From Marinobacter sp. BGYM27 (GTDB taxonomy: Bacteria > Pseudomonadota > Gammaproteobacteria > Pseudomonadales > Oleiphilaceae): 64,000 bases of DNA. Positions 7,278 to 15,558 of this stretch are shown here, in pieces. How positions within the stretch are numbered: the stretch's first letter is position 1; each line of letters begins with the position of its first letter. The notes below the pieces were generated by a model. The model saw only the letters and a list, made by a program, of their open reading frames with translations, searched no databases and had not been told where the DNA came from. The translations under genes and the position numbers were made by a program. The stretch is taken from contig JANZNS010000001.1 in the NCBI GenBank assembly GCA_025153445.1, positions 594,720 to 658,719 of the forward strand. The letters run 5' to 3'.

Positions 7278-9467
7278 ATGGCGTTTGATGCTGACGAAGA
7301 AATTCTTCAGGACTTTCTGGTAGAAGCTGGCGAGATACTGGAGAAGTTGTCTGAACAACTGGTCGATCTGGAACGCAATCCGGACGACGGTGAGTTGCTG
7401 AATGCCATTTTCCGCGGTTTCCACACGGTAAAAGGCGGCGCCGGCTTTTTGCAGCTTGATGCGCTGGTGGGTTGCTGCCATTCCGCCGAGAACGTGTTTG
7501 ACACATTGCGTAATCGTAAACGCAGAGTGACCTCTGAATTAATGGACGTGGTGCTTGAGGCACTGGACAACGTCAACCTGATGTTTGATCAGGTCCGCAA
7601 CCAGGAAGACCCTACACCCGCCGCTCCCGAACTGATACAGGCGCTTGACGCGCTGGCCGAACCCGAGGTCGAGGGCGAGTCGGCTGCTGAAGTTGAGGCT
7701 GAGCCTGAATCTGTTGTGGCCGAAGAAGCCCCTGAGCCTGAGCAACCGGCTGCCGAGAACGGGGATATTACCGACGACGAGTTTGAACAGCTGCTGGATG
7801 CGCTTCAGGGTAAGGATGCGCCGGCAGCAACGCCGGAACCTGCAACCGGTGGTGGCGCAGACGAGATCTCCGATGACGAGTTCGAAAGCCTGCTTGACGA
7901 TCTGCATGGCAAAGGGAAGCACTCCGGCGGCGCGCCTGCATCAAAGCCTGCGACTGAATCCAGTGCGCCAGCGGCGGGCGGCGACGAGATTTCCGATGAC
8001 GAGTTTGAGTCGCTGCTTGATGAGCTTCATGGCAAAGGCCAGTTCAAGGCTGCGGCAGCCGAGCCTGAAGCCAGTGCAGCAGGAAGCAACGACGACCTGA
8101 TCAGCGATGACGAGTTCGAGTCACTGTTGGACGACCTGCACGGAAAAGGTAAAAAGCCTGAGGCGCCAAAACCTGCGCCCAAAGCGGCCAAGCCGGCTCC
8201 CGAGAAGAAAGCGGAGCCAGCGAAAAAAGTTGAGCCTGCCAAACAACCGGCTGCGCCCGCTGCGCGTGGCGATGAACCCGACGCCAAAACTGCGCCTGCG
8301 GCGGCTGGCGAGACGACGGTGCGGGTTGATACCAAACGCCTCGATGACATCATGAATATGGTGGGCGAGCTGGTGTTGGTGCGTAATCGTCTTCAGCGTC
8401 TGGGGGGAGCAAGTGAAGACGAGCACATGCAAAAAGCCGTCTCCAACCTGGACGTGGTTACAACTGATCTCCAGTCGGCGGTAATGCAGACCCGGATGCA
8501 GCCAATCAAAAAGGTGTTTGGCCGTTTCCCCCGTGTTGTCCGGGACCTGGCGCGAAACCTCAAAAAAGAAATCAATCTGGTGATGCACGGTGAAGACACC
8601 GATCTCGACAAAAACCTTGTTGAGGCCTTGTCGGATCCGCTTGTTCACTTGGTGCGCAACTCGGTCGACCACGGCATCGAGCTGCCAGATGTGCGGGAAA
8701 AAGCGGGCAAGCCCCGTACCGGCCTTGTCACCCTGTCTGCAGAGCAGGAAGGTGATCACATACTGCTGGTGATTGAAGACGATGGCGCTGGGATGGATCC
8801 GAATGTCCTGCGCCGAAAGGCAGTTGAGAAAGGCCTGTTTGAGCAGGATGTCGCAGATCGCCTGACAGAAACCGAATGCTTTAACCTGATTTTTGCGCCC
8901 GGCTTTTCAACCAAGGAGCAGATTTCAGATGTGTCCGGCCGTGGCGTTGGCATGGATGTGGTCAAAACCAAAATTGGCCAGCTCAACGGTATGATCAACA
9001 TCGAGTCGTCGATGGGCAAGGGCTCCCGCATTGTCATCAAAGTGCCCTTGACGCTGGCGATCATGCCGACGCTGATGATCATGCTGGGAGACCAGTCGTT
9101 TGCTCTGCCGCTGGTGAATGTGGTTGAGATATTCCACCTTGATCTGACCAAGAAGAACATTGTCGATGGGCGCGAATGTATCGTGGTCCGGGACAAGGTG
9201 TTCCCACTGTTCTATATCAAGAAGTGGCTGGTGCATGGCGCCAGCAGTGAGCCTGAAACGACCGAAAGCCATGTGGTTATTGTGGCAATGGGTACCAAGC
9301 GGGTGGGCTTTGTGGTGGATCAGCTGGTTGGCCAGGAGGAGGTCGTAATCAAGCCTCTGGGCCGCATGCTGAACGGCACCCCTGGTATGTCAGGCGCCAC
9401 CATCACCGGAGACGGCAGAATCGCACTGATTCTTGATGTACCCAGTCTGCTTCAACACTACGGCTAA
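7278..9467 (+). CDS. cheA: Chemotaxis histidine kinase CheA
   Basis: Receptor-coupled kinase that phosphorylates CheY and CheB. Domains in order over 729 residues: HPt (P1) with phospho-His about 49 in FRGFHTVKGGAG; a long acidic Ala/Pro/Glu-rich linker, about 115-345, replacing a recognisable P2 domain; the P3 dimerisation helices from about 350 (RLDDIMNMVGELVLVRNRL); the ATPase P4, with N box LVRNSVDHGIELPD and G boxes EDDGAGMDP and GRGVGMDVV; and a CheW-like P5 from about 590. The linker contains four copies of an acidic helical repeat, annotated separately. Start ATG 7278 follows GTGAGGA. Part of the cheYZAB run. Confidence 0.97.
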   Translation: MAFDADEEILQDFLVEAGEILEKLSEQLVDLERNPDDGELLNAIFRGFHTVKGGAGFLQLDALVGCCHSAENVFDTLRNRKRRVTSELMDVVLEALDNVNLMFDQVRNQEDPTPAAPELIQALDALAEPEVEGESAAEVEAEPESVVAEEAPEPEQPAAENGDITDDEFEQLLDALQGKDAPAATPEPATGGGADEISDDEFESLLDDLHGKGKHSGGAPASKPATESSAPAAGGDEISDDEFESLLDELHGKGQFKAAAAEPEASAAGSNDDLISDDEFESLLDDLHGKGKKPEAPKPAPKAAKPAPEKKAEPAKKVEPAKQPAAPAARGDEPDAKTAPAAAGETTVRVDTKRLDDIMNMVGELVLVRNRLQRLGGASEDEHMQKAVSNLDVVTTDLQSAVMQTRMQPIKKVFGRFPRVVRDLARNLKKEINLVMHGEDTDLDKNLVEALSDPLVHLVRNSVDHGIELPDVREKAGKPRTGLVTLSAEQEGDHILLVIEDDGAGMDPNVLRRKAVEKGLFEQDVADRLTETECFNLIFAPGFSTKEQISDVSGRGVGMDVVKTKIGQLNGMINIESSMGKGSRIVIKVPLTLAIMPTLMIMLGDQSFALPLVNVVEIFHLDLTKKNIVDGRECIVVRDKVFPLFYIKKWLVHGASSEPETTESHVVIVAMGTKRVGFVVDQLVGQEEVVIKPLGRMLNGTPGMSGATITGDGRIALILDVPSLLQHYG
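7764..8150 (+). repeat. Four acidic peptide repeats within CheA linker
   Basis: Four in-frame copies of an about 16-residue motif begin near CheA residues 163, 195, 236 and 273. They read ITDDEFEQLLDALQGKD, ISDDEFESLLDDLHGKG, ISDDEFESLLDELHGKG and ISDDEFESLLDDLHGKG. Ala/Pro-rich spacers of 15-25 residues separate them. Copies 2 to 4 are nearly identical in protein but differ at several codon third positions, so they are maintained at the protein level rather than being a fresh DNA duplication. Confidence 0.9.
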
Positions 9468-9484
9468 TCTGATAAGGCTCCTGC

Positions 9485-10618
9485 ATGACGATTTCTGTCC
9501 TCGTCGTTGATGATTCGGGTTTTTTCCGCAAGCGGCTGACCGAGATTCTGAATGCGTCTGGCAACATTCGGGTTATCGGTGCGGCGACCAACGGTCGTGA
9601 AGCCGTTGAGATGGCCGAATCGCTCAAGCCAGACGTGATTACCATGGATTATGAGATGCCGATTATGGATGGCATCTCCGCGGTTCGTGAGATCATGAGC
9701 CGACGTCCGGTGCCGGTGCTGATGTTTTCGTCGCTGACCTACGAAGGCGCCCGGGTCACCCTTGATGCGCTTGATGCCGGCGCTGTCGATTTCCTGCCCA
9801 AGAATTTTGAAGAAATTGCCCGCGACTCCAGCGACCTGCAGCGCATTCTGAAAGACCGGATTGTCAGTGTTGCCCGCAGTCGACCCGGCACCAGCGCGGC
9901 GCCGTCACCTGCAGCCCGCTCCGTTCCCTCCGCTCCCGGCAGAACACCTCTGCCGCAAGCACCGGAACGACCGGTTGCACCGGTTCGCCGGGCGTCCGCA
10001 GCTGCGAACCCTGAACCGGCGCGCCCTGGTCGGCGGGCGGCACCACGGCATTTCAGTGTTGTGGCAATCGGCACGTCAACCGGTGGACCGATCGCGCTTC
10101 AGCGGGTGCTCACCGGATTACGCTCAAATTTTCCTGCGCCCATCGTGCTGGTCCAGCACATGCCTGCCAGCTTTACTCCAGCCTTTGCAGACCGCCTCAA
10201 CAAGCTTTGCCAGATCGAGGTCCGACAGGCAGAAGACGGCGATAGCCTCAGGCCGGGGCTTGCGTTGCTGGCGCCGGGTGGCACGCAGATGATGATCGAA
10301 AGCAAGGGGCCTCACGGCCGTGTCCGGATATTGCCGGGTGATGACCGCCTGACGTACAAGCCCTGTGTAGATGTCACGTTTGGGTCCCTGGCTCGCAGCT
10401 ATCCCGGTAAAACCCTGGGCATCATCCTGACCGGGATGGGCGCCGACGGAAAAGAAGGTTGCCGGATGGTGAAGCAGGGCGGCGGTGTTGTCTGGTCGCA
10501 GGATGAGAAATCATCCGTCATTTATGGCATGCCGATGGCCGTAGCGAAGGCGGGCCTGAGCGATGAAGTGCTGTCGCTGGAAGAGTTTTGTCCACGGCTG
10601 ACCGAAGGCGTGAGCTGA
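9485..10618 (+). CDS. cheB: Chemotaxis protein-glutamate methylesterase CheB
   Basis: Adaptation enzyme that removes methyl groups from, and deamidates, chemoreceptors when phosphorylated by CheA. An N-terminal receiver has D9/D10 and phospho-acceptor D55 in VITMDYEMPIMDG. An Ala/Pro/Arg-rich linker spans about residues 140-185. The C-terminal methylesterase domain has the catalytic triad region: Ser in VAIGTSTGGP, His in VLVQHMPASF, Asp in LTGMGADGKEG. Length 377. Its stop codon overlaps the start of motC (TGATG), indicating translational coupling. No cheR lies in the window. Confidence 0.96.
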   Translation: MTISVLVVDDSGFFRKRLTEILNASGNIRVIGAATNGREAVEMAESLKPDVITMDYEMPIMDGISAVREIMSRRPVPVLMFSSLTYEGARVTLDALDAGAVDFLPKNFEEIARDSSDLQRILKDRIVSVARSRPGTSAAPSPAARSVPSAPGRTPLPQAPERPVAPVRRASAAANPEPARPGRRAAPRHFSVVAIGTSTGGPIALQRVLTGLRSNFPAPIVLVQHMPASFTPAFADRLNKLCQIEVRQAEDGDSLRPGLALLAPGGTQMMIESKGPHGRVRILPGDDRLTYKPCVDVTFGSLARSYPGKTLGIILTGMGADGKEGCRMVKQGGGVVWSQDEKSSVIYGMPMAVAKAGLSDEVLSLEEFCPRLTEGVS

Positions 10619-11358
10619 TGGATTTTCTCAGCATACTGGGTGTCATTCTCGCATTCGCAGCCTTGCTTGGCGGTAACCTGCTGGAAGGCGGTGCTCTTGG
10701 TTCGCTGTTCAACGGCCCCGCGGCACTGATTGTGATTGGCGGTACGCTGGCAGCAACCATTCTGCAAACCTCATGGCCCATACTCAAACGGGCTGCGGGG
10801 ATCTCTCGTTGGGTATTTGTGCCACCTTATATCGGTCTCGAAGATGGGATCGACAAGGTCATCAGTTGGAGCGTTCGGGCTCGCAAACAGGGTTTGCTGG
10901 GGCTGGAAGGGCTGGCAGAGAAAGAACCGGAGAAGTTTGCCCGCAAAGGCCTGCAATTGCTGGTCGACGGTGCGGAACCTGAATCCATACGCAATATTAT
11001 GGAAGTTGATCTGGATTCGCGCGAACAGAGCGATCTGGAAGCTGCACGGGTGTTCGAAGCCATGGGAGGCTATTCACCAACGATCGGCATCATCGGTGCG
11101 GTAATGGGTCTGATTCAGGTCATGACCAATCTGGAAGATCCCAGCACGCTCGGCGCCGGCATCGCAACCGCATTTGTGGCGACGATTTACGGGGTCGCCC
11201 TCGCCAACCTGTTGTTTTTTCCTGTTGCTAACAAGCTGCGGTCTATCGTCCGTCAGCGGTCCCGTTATGAGGACATGATGATAGACGGGATTATCGCGAT
11301 CGCAGAGGGGGAGAATCCCCGCTCTATCGAACTCCGCCTGCGCGGGTTTATCCAGTAA
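10618..11358 (+). CDS. motC: Flagellar stator protein MotC (MotA family)
   Basis: Proton-conducting stator subunit that, with MotD, powers rotation; in Pseudomonas the MotCD stator is the one needed for swarming. The 246-residue product begins MDFLSILGVILAFAALLGGN and has four membrane segments. The conserved Pro-containing C-terminal region is YSPTIGIIGAVMGLIQVMTN. ATG 10618 overlaps the cheB stop by one base. An upstream in-frame start at 10588 would lie inside cheB and is less likely. Named motC from the position next to motD and from synteny with P. aeruginosa. Confidence 0.93.
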   Translation: MDFLSILGVILAFAALLGGNLLEGGALGSLFNGPAALIVIGGTLAATILQTSWPILKRAAGISRWVFVPPYIGLEDGIDKVISWSVRARKQGLLGLEGLAEKEPEKFARKGLQLLVDGAEPESIRNIMEVDLDSREQSDLEAARVFEAMGGYSPTIGIIGAVMGLIQVMTNLEDPSTLGAGIATAFVATIYGVALANLLFFPVANKLRSIVRQRSRYEDMMIDGIIAIAEGENPRSIELRLRGFIQ

Positions 11359-11373
11359 ACCGGAGTGATCGCA

Positions 11374-12159
11374 ATGCGGCAACGGCGGCGTAGACAAGAA
11401 CAGGATATGCATAACAGCGAGCGCTGGCTGATCTCCTACGCTGATTTTATAACCCTGCTGTTCGCATTCTTTGTGGTGATGTATTCCGTTTCTTCGGTCA
11501 ACGAGGGCAAGTACAAAGTGCTGTCTGAAACACTGACCGGCGTGTTCAATGCCTCCCAACGTTCGGTAGTTCCTATTGCCGTGGGCGAGCGCGTTTCTCA
11601 GCCCGACAATCGTCCCGACGAGTCCGTTATCAGGCCGCCAGTCGCCCAGTCTCCGGCGAATACCGCCGAGGAAGAAGCGGAGCGAACCGACGCCCTCAGG
11701 ACAATGGCGAACCAGTTGAGCGATACCTTTGAGGAGTTGATTAATCAGGGGCTGATATCGGTCGAAACCAATGATGAGTGGATCGAACTGACGCTGAGAA
11801 ACAGCCTGCTGTTCGGTTCAGGCGATGCGGAACCCCATTACGATGCGTTTCCGGTGATTGAGTCTATCGCGAAAGTGCTGGCGGACAAGGACAATGCCAT
11901 TCGCGTTGAGGGCTTTACCGATGATCGCCCAATCCAGACCCGGGCATTTCCGTCAAACTGGGAGTTGTCGGCTGCCAGGGCGGCAGCGGTTGTGCGTCTG
12001 TTGAGCATGAACAAAGTTGACCCGCAGCGCATGGCGGCCATTGGCTACGGGCAGTTTCAGCCGGTGGCGAGAAATGATACGACCGAAGGCCGCAAGCGGA
12101 ACCGTCGGGTTGTATTGCTGATATCCCGGGATGCCAGTATCAGGGGCGCAGTACGCTAA
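11374..12159 (+). CDS. motD: Flagellar motor protein MotD (MotB family)
   Basis: Stator subunit that anchors MotC to peptidoglycan. The 261-residue protein has a basic N-terminus (MRQRRRRQEQDMHNSERW). A single membrane helix (ISYADFITLLFAFFVVMYSV) carries the proton-binding Asp in the SYADF motif. A C-terminal OmpA/MotB peptidoglycan-binding domain contains FTDDRPIQT and ELSAARAAAVVRLL. Start ATG 11374 is eight bases after CCGGAG; an in-frame GTG at 11365 overlaps that site and is rejected. motC ends 15 bases upstream, so the pair is a unit. Confidence 0.93.
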   Translation: MRQRRRRQEQDMHNSERWLISYADFITLLFAFFVVMYSVSSVNEGKYKVLSETLTGVFNASQRSVVPIAVGERVSQPDNRPDESVIRPPVAQSPANTAEEEAERTDALRTMANQLSDTFEELINQGLISVETNDEWIELTLRNSLLFGSGDAEPHYDAFPVIESIAKVLADKDNAIRVEGFTDDRPIQTRAFPSNWELSAARAAAVVRLLSMNKVDPQRMAAIGYGQFQPVARNDTTEGRKRNRRVVLLISRDASIRGAVR

Positions 12160-12223
12160 ATTTCGCCCATCCAGGAAGCTGGCACAAAATCTGTATTAGT
12201 CCCCAGTAGAAAGCCCGGTTAAA

Positions 12224-12237
12224 GGCAAATCTTTGCC
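12224..12237 (+). terminator. Small hairpin after motD, possible weak terminator
   Basis: GGCAAA-TC-TTTGCC is a perfect inverted repeat 65 bases after the motD stop, flanked by A-rich and CTT sequence. It lacks a true T run, so termination would be weak. It lies upstream of the separate sigma-28-like promoter for parC, which is consistent with a transcription-unit boundary here. Confidence 0.3.
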
Positions 12238-12325
12238 CTTCATTGGGTAAAGTCGTCAGTGTGGTGTCATAAACGGACGTTGTTTGCCGGCATGAGACCT
12301 TTTCCGCTGTCGGGCTTCAACCTTC

Positions 12326-12352
12326 TAAAGTTTCCGGGGTATCTGTCGATAC
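12326..12352 (+). promoter_or_regulatory. Candidate sigma-28 (FliA) promoter for parC-parP
   Basis: TAAAGTTT, an 11-base spacer, then GTCGATAC. The -35 box is a perfect match to the sigma-28 consensus TAAAGTTT, the spacer is the preferred length, and the -10 matches six of eight bases of GCCGATAA. It lies 82 bases before the parC start in a 274-base gap that otherwise shows only the small hairpin at 12224-12237. fliA is in the same cluster. Confidence 0.65.
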
Positions 12353-12433
12353 CCATTCAAGGTCTTCCACGGATTCGGCGGGCTGCAATCTATCGGGCTG
12401 GTGACAGCATTAGCGGTGTCAGGAGAATTCAAC

Positions 12434-13216
12434 GTGCGAATCTGGGCGGTCGCCAATCAAAAAGGCGGTGTCGGTAAAACAACGTCTGTGGTGACGCTGG
12501 GCGGGCTGCTCGCAGAATCCGGCAAACGTGTGCTCGTTGTCGACCTGGATCCCCATGGCTCACTGACCAGCTGGTTCGGCTATGATCCGGATCGCCTCGC
12601 CCACAGTGCCTTTGATCTGTTCCAGCATCAGGGAAAAGTACCCGAAGGCCTGCCTGCCCAACTGCTTCAGCCGACAAGTTGCGAACGCTTGTCGATTTTG
12701 CCTGCCAGTGCGGCACTGGCCACGCTTGAGCGCAAAATGGCCGGCGTTGAAGGTATGGGGCTGATTATTTCCCGCTCACTCGCTCAGCTTTGGGATGATT
12801 TTGATTACGTGCTGCTGGACAACACCCCGTCACTGGGCGTGTTGATGGTCAATGCTCTGGCGGCATCGCAGCGGCTTATTGTGCCGGTACAGACCGAGTT
12901 CCTTGCGATGAAAGGCCTGGAGCGGATGATCAACACGCTGCAAATGATTATGCGCTCCCGGAACAACCCGCTGCCATATACGATCGTGCCGACATTATTT
13001 GATCGCCGCACCCAGGCGTCGATGCACAGCCTGAACGCACTGCGCAAAGCCTATCCGGACGAACTCTGGCGCTTTGCCGTTCCGGTTGATACCAAGTTTC
13101 GGGATGCCAGTGAACAAGGGCAGGTGCCTTCTGCGCTTTATGCTGACACCCACGGCGTTCGTGCCTATCGACGCCTGCTGGACGACTTGCTTTCGCAGGA
13201 GAAGGAGCGGGCATGA
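12434..13216 (+). CDS. parC: ParA-like ATPase ParC for polar chemotaxis arrays
   Basis: ParA/Soj-family ATPase. In Vibrio and Pseudomonas the homologue in this position (ParC) localises chemotaxis arrays to the cell pole and ensures each daughter inherits one. The deviant Walker A QKGGVGKTT is at residues 9-17, VVDLDPHGSLTSWFG follows, and the Walker B region is VLLDNTPSLGVL. GTG 12434 is preceded by AGGAG with an eight-base gap; an upstream in-frame start at 12401 has no such site. It lies between motD and parP/cheW, as in P. aeruginosa PA1462. No parB or plasmid context is present, so a partition role in DNA segregation is unlikely. Confidence 0.88.
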   Translation: MRIWAVANQKGGVGKTTSVVTLGGLLAESGKRVLVVDLDPHGSLTSWFGYDPDRLAHSAFDLFQHQGKVPEGLPAQLLQPTSCERLSILPASAALATLERKMAGVEGMGLIISRSLAQLWDDFDYVLLDNTPSLGVLMVNALAASQRLIVPVQTEFLAMKGLERMINTLQMIMRSRNNPLPYTIVPTLFDRRTQASMHSLNALRKAYPDELWRFAVPVDTKFRDASEQGQVPSALYADTHGVRAYRRLLDDLLSQEKERA

Positions 13217-13267
13217 TGTCTCGGCGTCATATTGTTGACGGTATAGCAGAATGACGGGCGCCTGGTG

Positions 13268-14161
13268 ATGGAAAAACAGCATCAGAAGACAGCCTATGCC
13301 GACCCTACGTCGGCACTGACGCACTATCTGGATGAGCTGCTACATTCGGCGACAACCCAGTCTGTGGACACAGTTGTGCCGGAAGAGGCTGCTTCTGATT
13401 CAGCGGAGCGCGTTGATGTTGGCGATATAGCGGATAGCGCTGAGGCGAAACCCGTTGTTGATGAGGGTCTTCGCGCCGATCGCGTTCTGGCTGAGCAGCA
13501 GCGGGTAGCATTGTTACAGGCCGAGCAGCAGCGCCGACGTGAAGAATCGCTGGCGGTCGAAAGGGCTGCACGTCGTGAACGGGCCCGCCAGGCTGCCGCA
13601 GCTATCAAGGCGCGACGCGAGGCTGAGAAGCAGAGGGTTGTTGTCGCAGAAAAGCCGCAGCCAGCCCCGGTCGCCATGCCGGAAACCCAGGGCCGTCCAG
13701 AATGGGCAGAGAATGCATTCGAGTGTTTGATCTTCCGGGTTGCGGGGCTACAGTTAGCGGTGCCTCTGGTATTACTGGGTGCGATCCATCCGATGGAAGC
13801 CGAATTGCACGAGATTCCCGGGCGGCCACGCTGGTTTATGGGAATGATGCCGTTTGGAGGGCGCAACCTGCGGGTGGTGGATACCGCTGAGTGGGTCATG
13901 GCGGGACGTGTCCCCGACGATGCGCGCGATGGTTATCGTTTTGTGATCAGGCTGGATGACAGTGACTGGGGACTGGCATGTGATAATGTGGCGCAGTCGT
14001 TCAGGTTGCATCCGGATGATGTGAAGTGGCGCTCTGAGCGCAGCCGGCGGCCTTGGCTTGCGGGCACGGTGATTGATCAGATGTGTGCCTTGCTGGATGT
14101 CAGGGCGATGTCGCACCTACTGTCCCGCGCCGAGACTGAACACCAGCTCGATCTGAGCTGA
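13268..14161 (+). CDS. parP: CheW-domain protein ParP, array-ParC adaptor
   Basis: Adaptor that links the polar ParC ATPase to CheA/CheW arrays; this role is established in Vibrio and inferred here from order and architecture. The N-terminal half is acidic, then strongly charged and helical (Gln/Glu/Arg/Ala-rich, about residues 75-135, probable coiled coil). The C-terminal half, about 150-285, is a CheW-like fold, from FECLIFRVAGLQLAVPLVLL to SHLLSRAETEHQ. This matches the array integration and formation (AIF) domain layout. The ribosome binding site is weak. GTG 13265 directly before ATG 13268 is an alternative. It follows parC by 51 bases. Confidence 0.82.
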   Translation: MEKQHQKTAYADPTSALTHYLDELLHSATTQSVDTVVPEEAASDSAERVDVGDIADSAEAKPVVDEGLRADRVLAEQQRVALLQAEQQRRREESLAVERAARRERARQAAAAIKARREAEKQRVVVAEKPQPAPVAMPETQGRPEWAENAFECLIFRVAGLQLAVPLVLLGAIHPMEAELHEIPGRPRWFMGMMPFGGRNLRVVDTAEWVMAGRVPDDARDGYRFVIRLDDSDWGLACDNVAQSFRLHPDDVKWRSERSRRPWLAGTVIDQMCALLDVRAMSHLLSRAETEHQLDLS

Positions 14162-14178
14162 ACCGAATTAATGCGTCA

Positions 14179-14208
14179 GCCTTCGATGAGGCTGGCACGC
14201 TTTGTGCC
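14179..14208 (+). promoter_or_regulatory. Two adjacent hairpins / weak sigma-54-like site before cheW
   Basis: CAGCCT-TCGATG-AGGCTG is directly followed by GGCAC-GCTTT-GTGCC, two perfect inverted repeats 18-47 bases after the parP stop. The second repeat read as TGGCACGCTTTGTGCC (14193-14208) also has the GG-N10-GC spacing of a sigma-54 promoter, with a perfect -24 but a poor -12. It could instead be terminator-like or an operator. The region lies 88 bases before cheW. Confidence 0.35.
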
Positions 14209-14295
14209 CTGTTCTATAGTAAGGGGCATACGTGTTGGAATTTTGACAGTTCATATGCGGTGCCCCCGGGGCGCCCGTGACGGAGACGTAGCACT

Positions 14296-14784
14296 ATGGC
14301 AGCCCCAAGCGGACAGCAGACCCAAAGCCAGGAAAACAAAGTACTCCAGTACGTTACTTTCCGGCTTGATGACGAAACTTACGGTATTGATGTAATGCAG
14401 ATCCAGGAAGTGCTGCGTTACACGGAAATCGCACCTGTACCGGGTGCGCCGGATTATGTACTGGGCATCATCAACCTGCGCGGCAACGTGGTGACGGTGA
14501 TTGATACCCGCCGGCGCTTTGGCCTAATGGATGCTGAAGTCACCGATGCAACGCGCATTGTCGTGATGGAGTCTTCCCAGCAGGTGATGGGTATTCTGGT
14601 GGATTCGGTAGCCGAAGTGGTTTACCTGAAATCCAGCGAGATCGAGACTGCACCCAACGTGGGGAACGAGGAGAGCGCCAAGTTCATCCAGGGTGTATGC
14701 AACAAAAACGGTGAACTCATCATACTGGTTGAGTTCGACAAAATGCTGGCAGGTCACGAGTGGGCGGAAATCGCCTCGCTCTGA
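14296..14784 (+). CDS. cheW: Chemotaxis coupling protein CheW
   Basis: Couples chemoreceptors to CheA. The 162-residue single CheW domain contains YVTFRLDDETYGIDVMQIQE, PGAPDYVLGIINLRGNVVTV and the conserved VDSVAEVVYL. There is a short polar N-terminal extension. ATG 14296 follows GGAGACG. The DUF2802 gene follows after 47 bases. Position after parC and parP is the conserved Pseudomonas-type order. Confidence 0.95.
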   Translation: MAAPSGQQTQSQENKVLQYVTFRLDDETYGIDVMQIQEVLRYTEIAPVPGAPDYVLGIINLRGNVVTVIDTRRRFGLMDAEVTDATRIVVMESSQQVMGILVDSVAEVVYLKSSEIETAPNVGNEESAKFIQGVCNKNGELIILVEFDKMLAGHEWAEIASL

Positions 14785-14831
14785 CACCCCCGATACCCCG
14801 GGTGTGATGCTGCCAGATCAGGAGAAGAGAG

Positions 14832-15221
14832 ATGGCAGACTGGCAAAGCATGGCACCCTGGGCACTAACCGCAATTGTGATGACACTGCTTGGCATTCAG
14901 ACAGTGCTCAACCGCCGGCGCATCCAGCGTCTGGAAGCACGTTTTCGTGATAGCTTCGAAACCTTCGGGCGTGAACTGCATGCGACCAGCAGCGGCAGCA
15001 TGGGCGTAGGGCAGCGGGTTATTGCCTGCGAGCGTGGTGTTCATGAGTTGCGTCGTGCAATGGAAGAAATGCGTCAGAATGATCCGTTGCGCGTCTCTTA
15101 TGACGAAGCATCGCGACTTGTCGATCTTGGTGCCAACGTTGATGAACTGATGAACAACTGCGGCATTTCCCGCCCTGAAGCGGAGTTGGTCTCGGCGTTG
15201 CGCAAGCGTCAGGTTGCCTGA
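14832..15221 (+). CDS. DUF2802 membrane-anchored protein of flagellar cluster
   Basis: Small protein of unknown biochemical function, conserved immediately after cheW in Pseudomonas-type clusters. Of its 129 residues, 1-25 form one membrane helix (WALTAIVMTLLGIQTVL) followed by a basic stretch. Residues 30-85 are likely helical. A C-terminal helix-turn-helix-like segment (SYDEASRLVDLGANVDELMN, then CGISRPEAELVSALR) resembles the DUF2802 core. The ribosome binding site is AGGAGAAGAG just before ATG 14832. Last rightward gene of the chemotaxis block; the next genes face it convergently. Confidence 0.85.
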   Translation: MADWQSMAPWALTAIVMTLLGIQTVLNRRRIQRLEARFRDSFETFGRELHATSSGSMGVGQRVIACERGVHELRRAMEEMRQNDPLRVSYDEASRLVDLGANVDELMNNCGISRPEAELVSALRKRQVA

Positions 15222-15255
15222 TAGGGCGGGTCGAATAGCACAAGCGGGCGGAGCG

Positions 15256-15558
15256 CTAGGTCTCGGATCTGACGTTGTCCGGTGTTCGGCCCTGCAAGTG
15301 GAAAGCGAATGACAGAATTTCGGCGATCACCCGGTACAGGGTTTCCGGAATTTCAGCATCAAGATCCAGCCGGGCAAGAATGCCCGCCAGTTCGGCGTTC
15401 TCGAAAAGCGGAACGCCATTCTCTTTTGCGATCCGAATGATCTCTCTCGCCAACTCGTCGGTGCCGGTAGCGGCAATCGTCGGGGCGCGTTTGCCGTCAT
15501 ACTTGAGCGCAACCGCCGAATCCCGACGATACGCTTTGTCATCTGTCTGATGTGTCAT
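15256..15558 (-). CDS. FlhB C-terminal-domain-like export switch protein
   Basis: Stand-alone relative of the cytoplasmic C-terminal domain of FlhB/YscU. It has 100 residues from MTHQTDDKAYRRDSAVALKY, with the conserved AVALKYDGKRAPTIAATGTD, IIRIAKENGVPLFENAELAG and ILSFAFHLQG. The autocleavage NPTH motif of full FlhB is absent; the equivalent region is the N-terminus here. There are no membrane segments. The start at 15558 overlaps the stop of the upstream fliK-like gene (ATGA), so the two are translationally coupled. It probably interacts with the FliK-like partner or the export gate. Its precise role is unknown. Confidence 0.83.
   Translation of the reverse strand: MTHQTDDKAYRRDSAVALKYDGKRAPTIAATGTDELAREIIRIAKENGVPLFENAELAGILARLDLDAEIPETLYRVIAEILSFAFHLQGRTPDNVRSET

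Noticed and set aside
12434..13216. ParA gene as sign of a plasmid or integrated element
   Set aside because: No parB or parS, and its place between motD and parP/cheW matches the chromosomal chemotaxis ParC locus.
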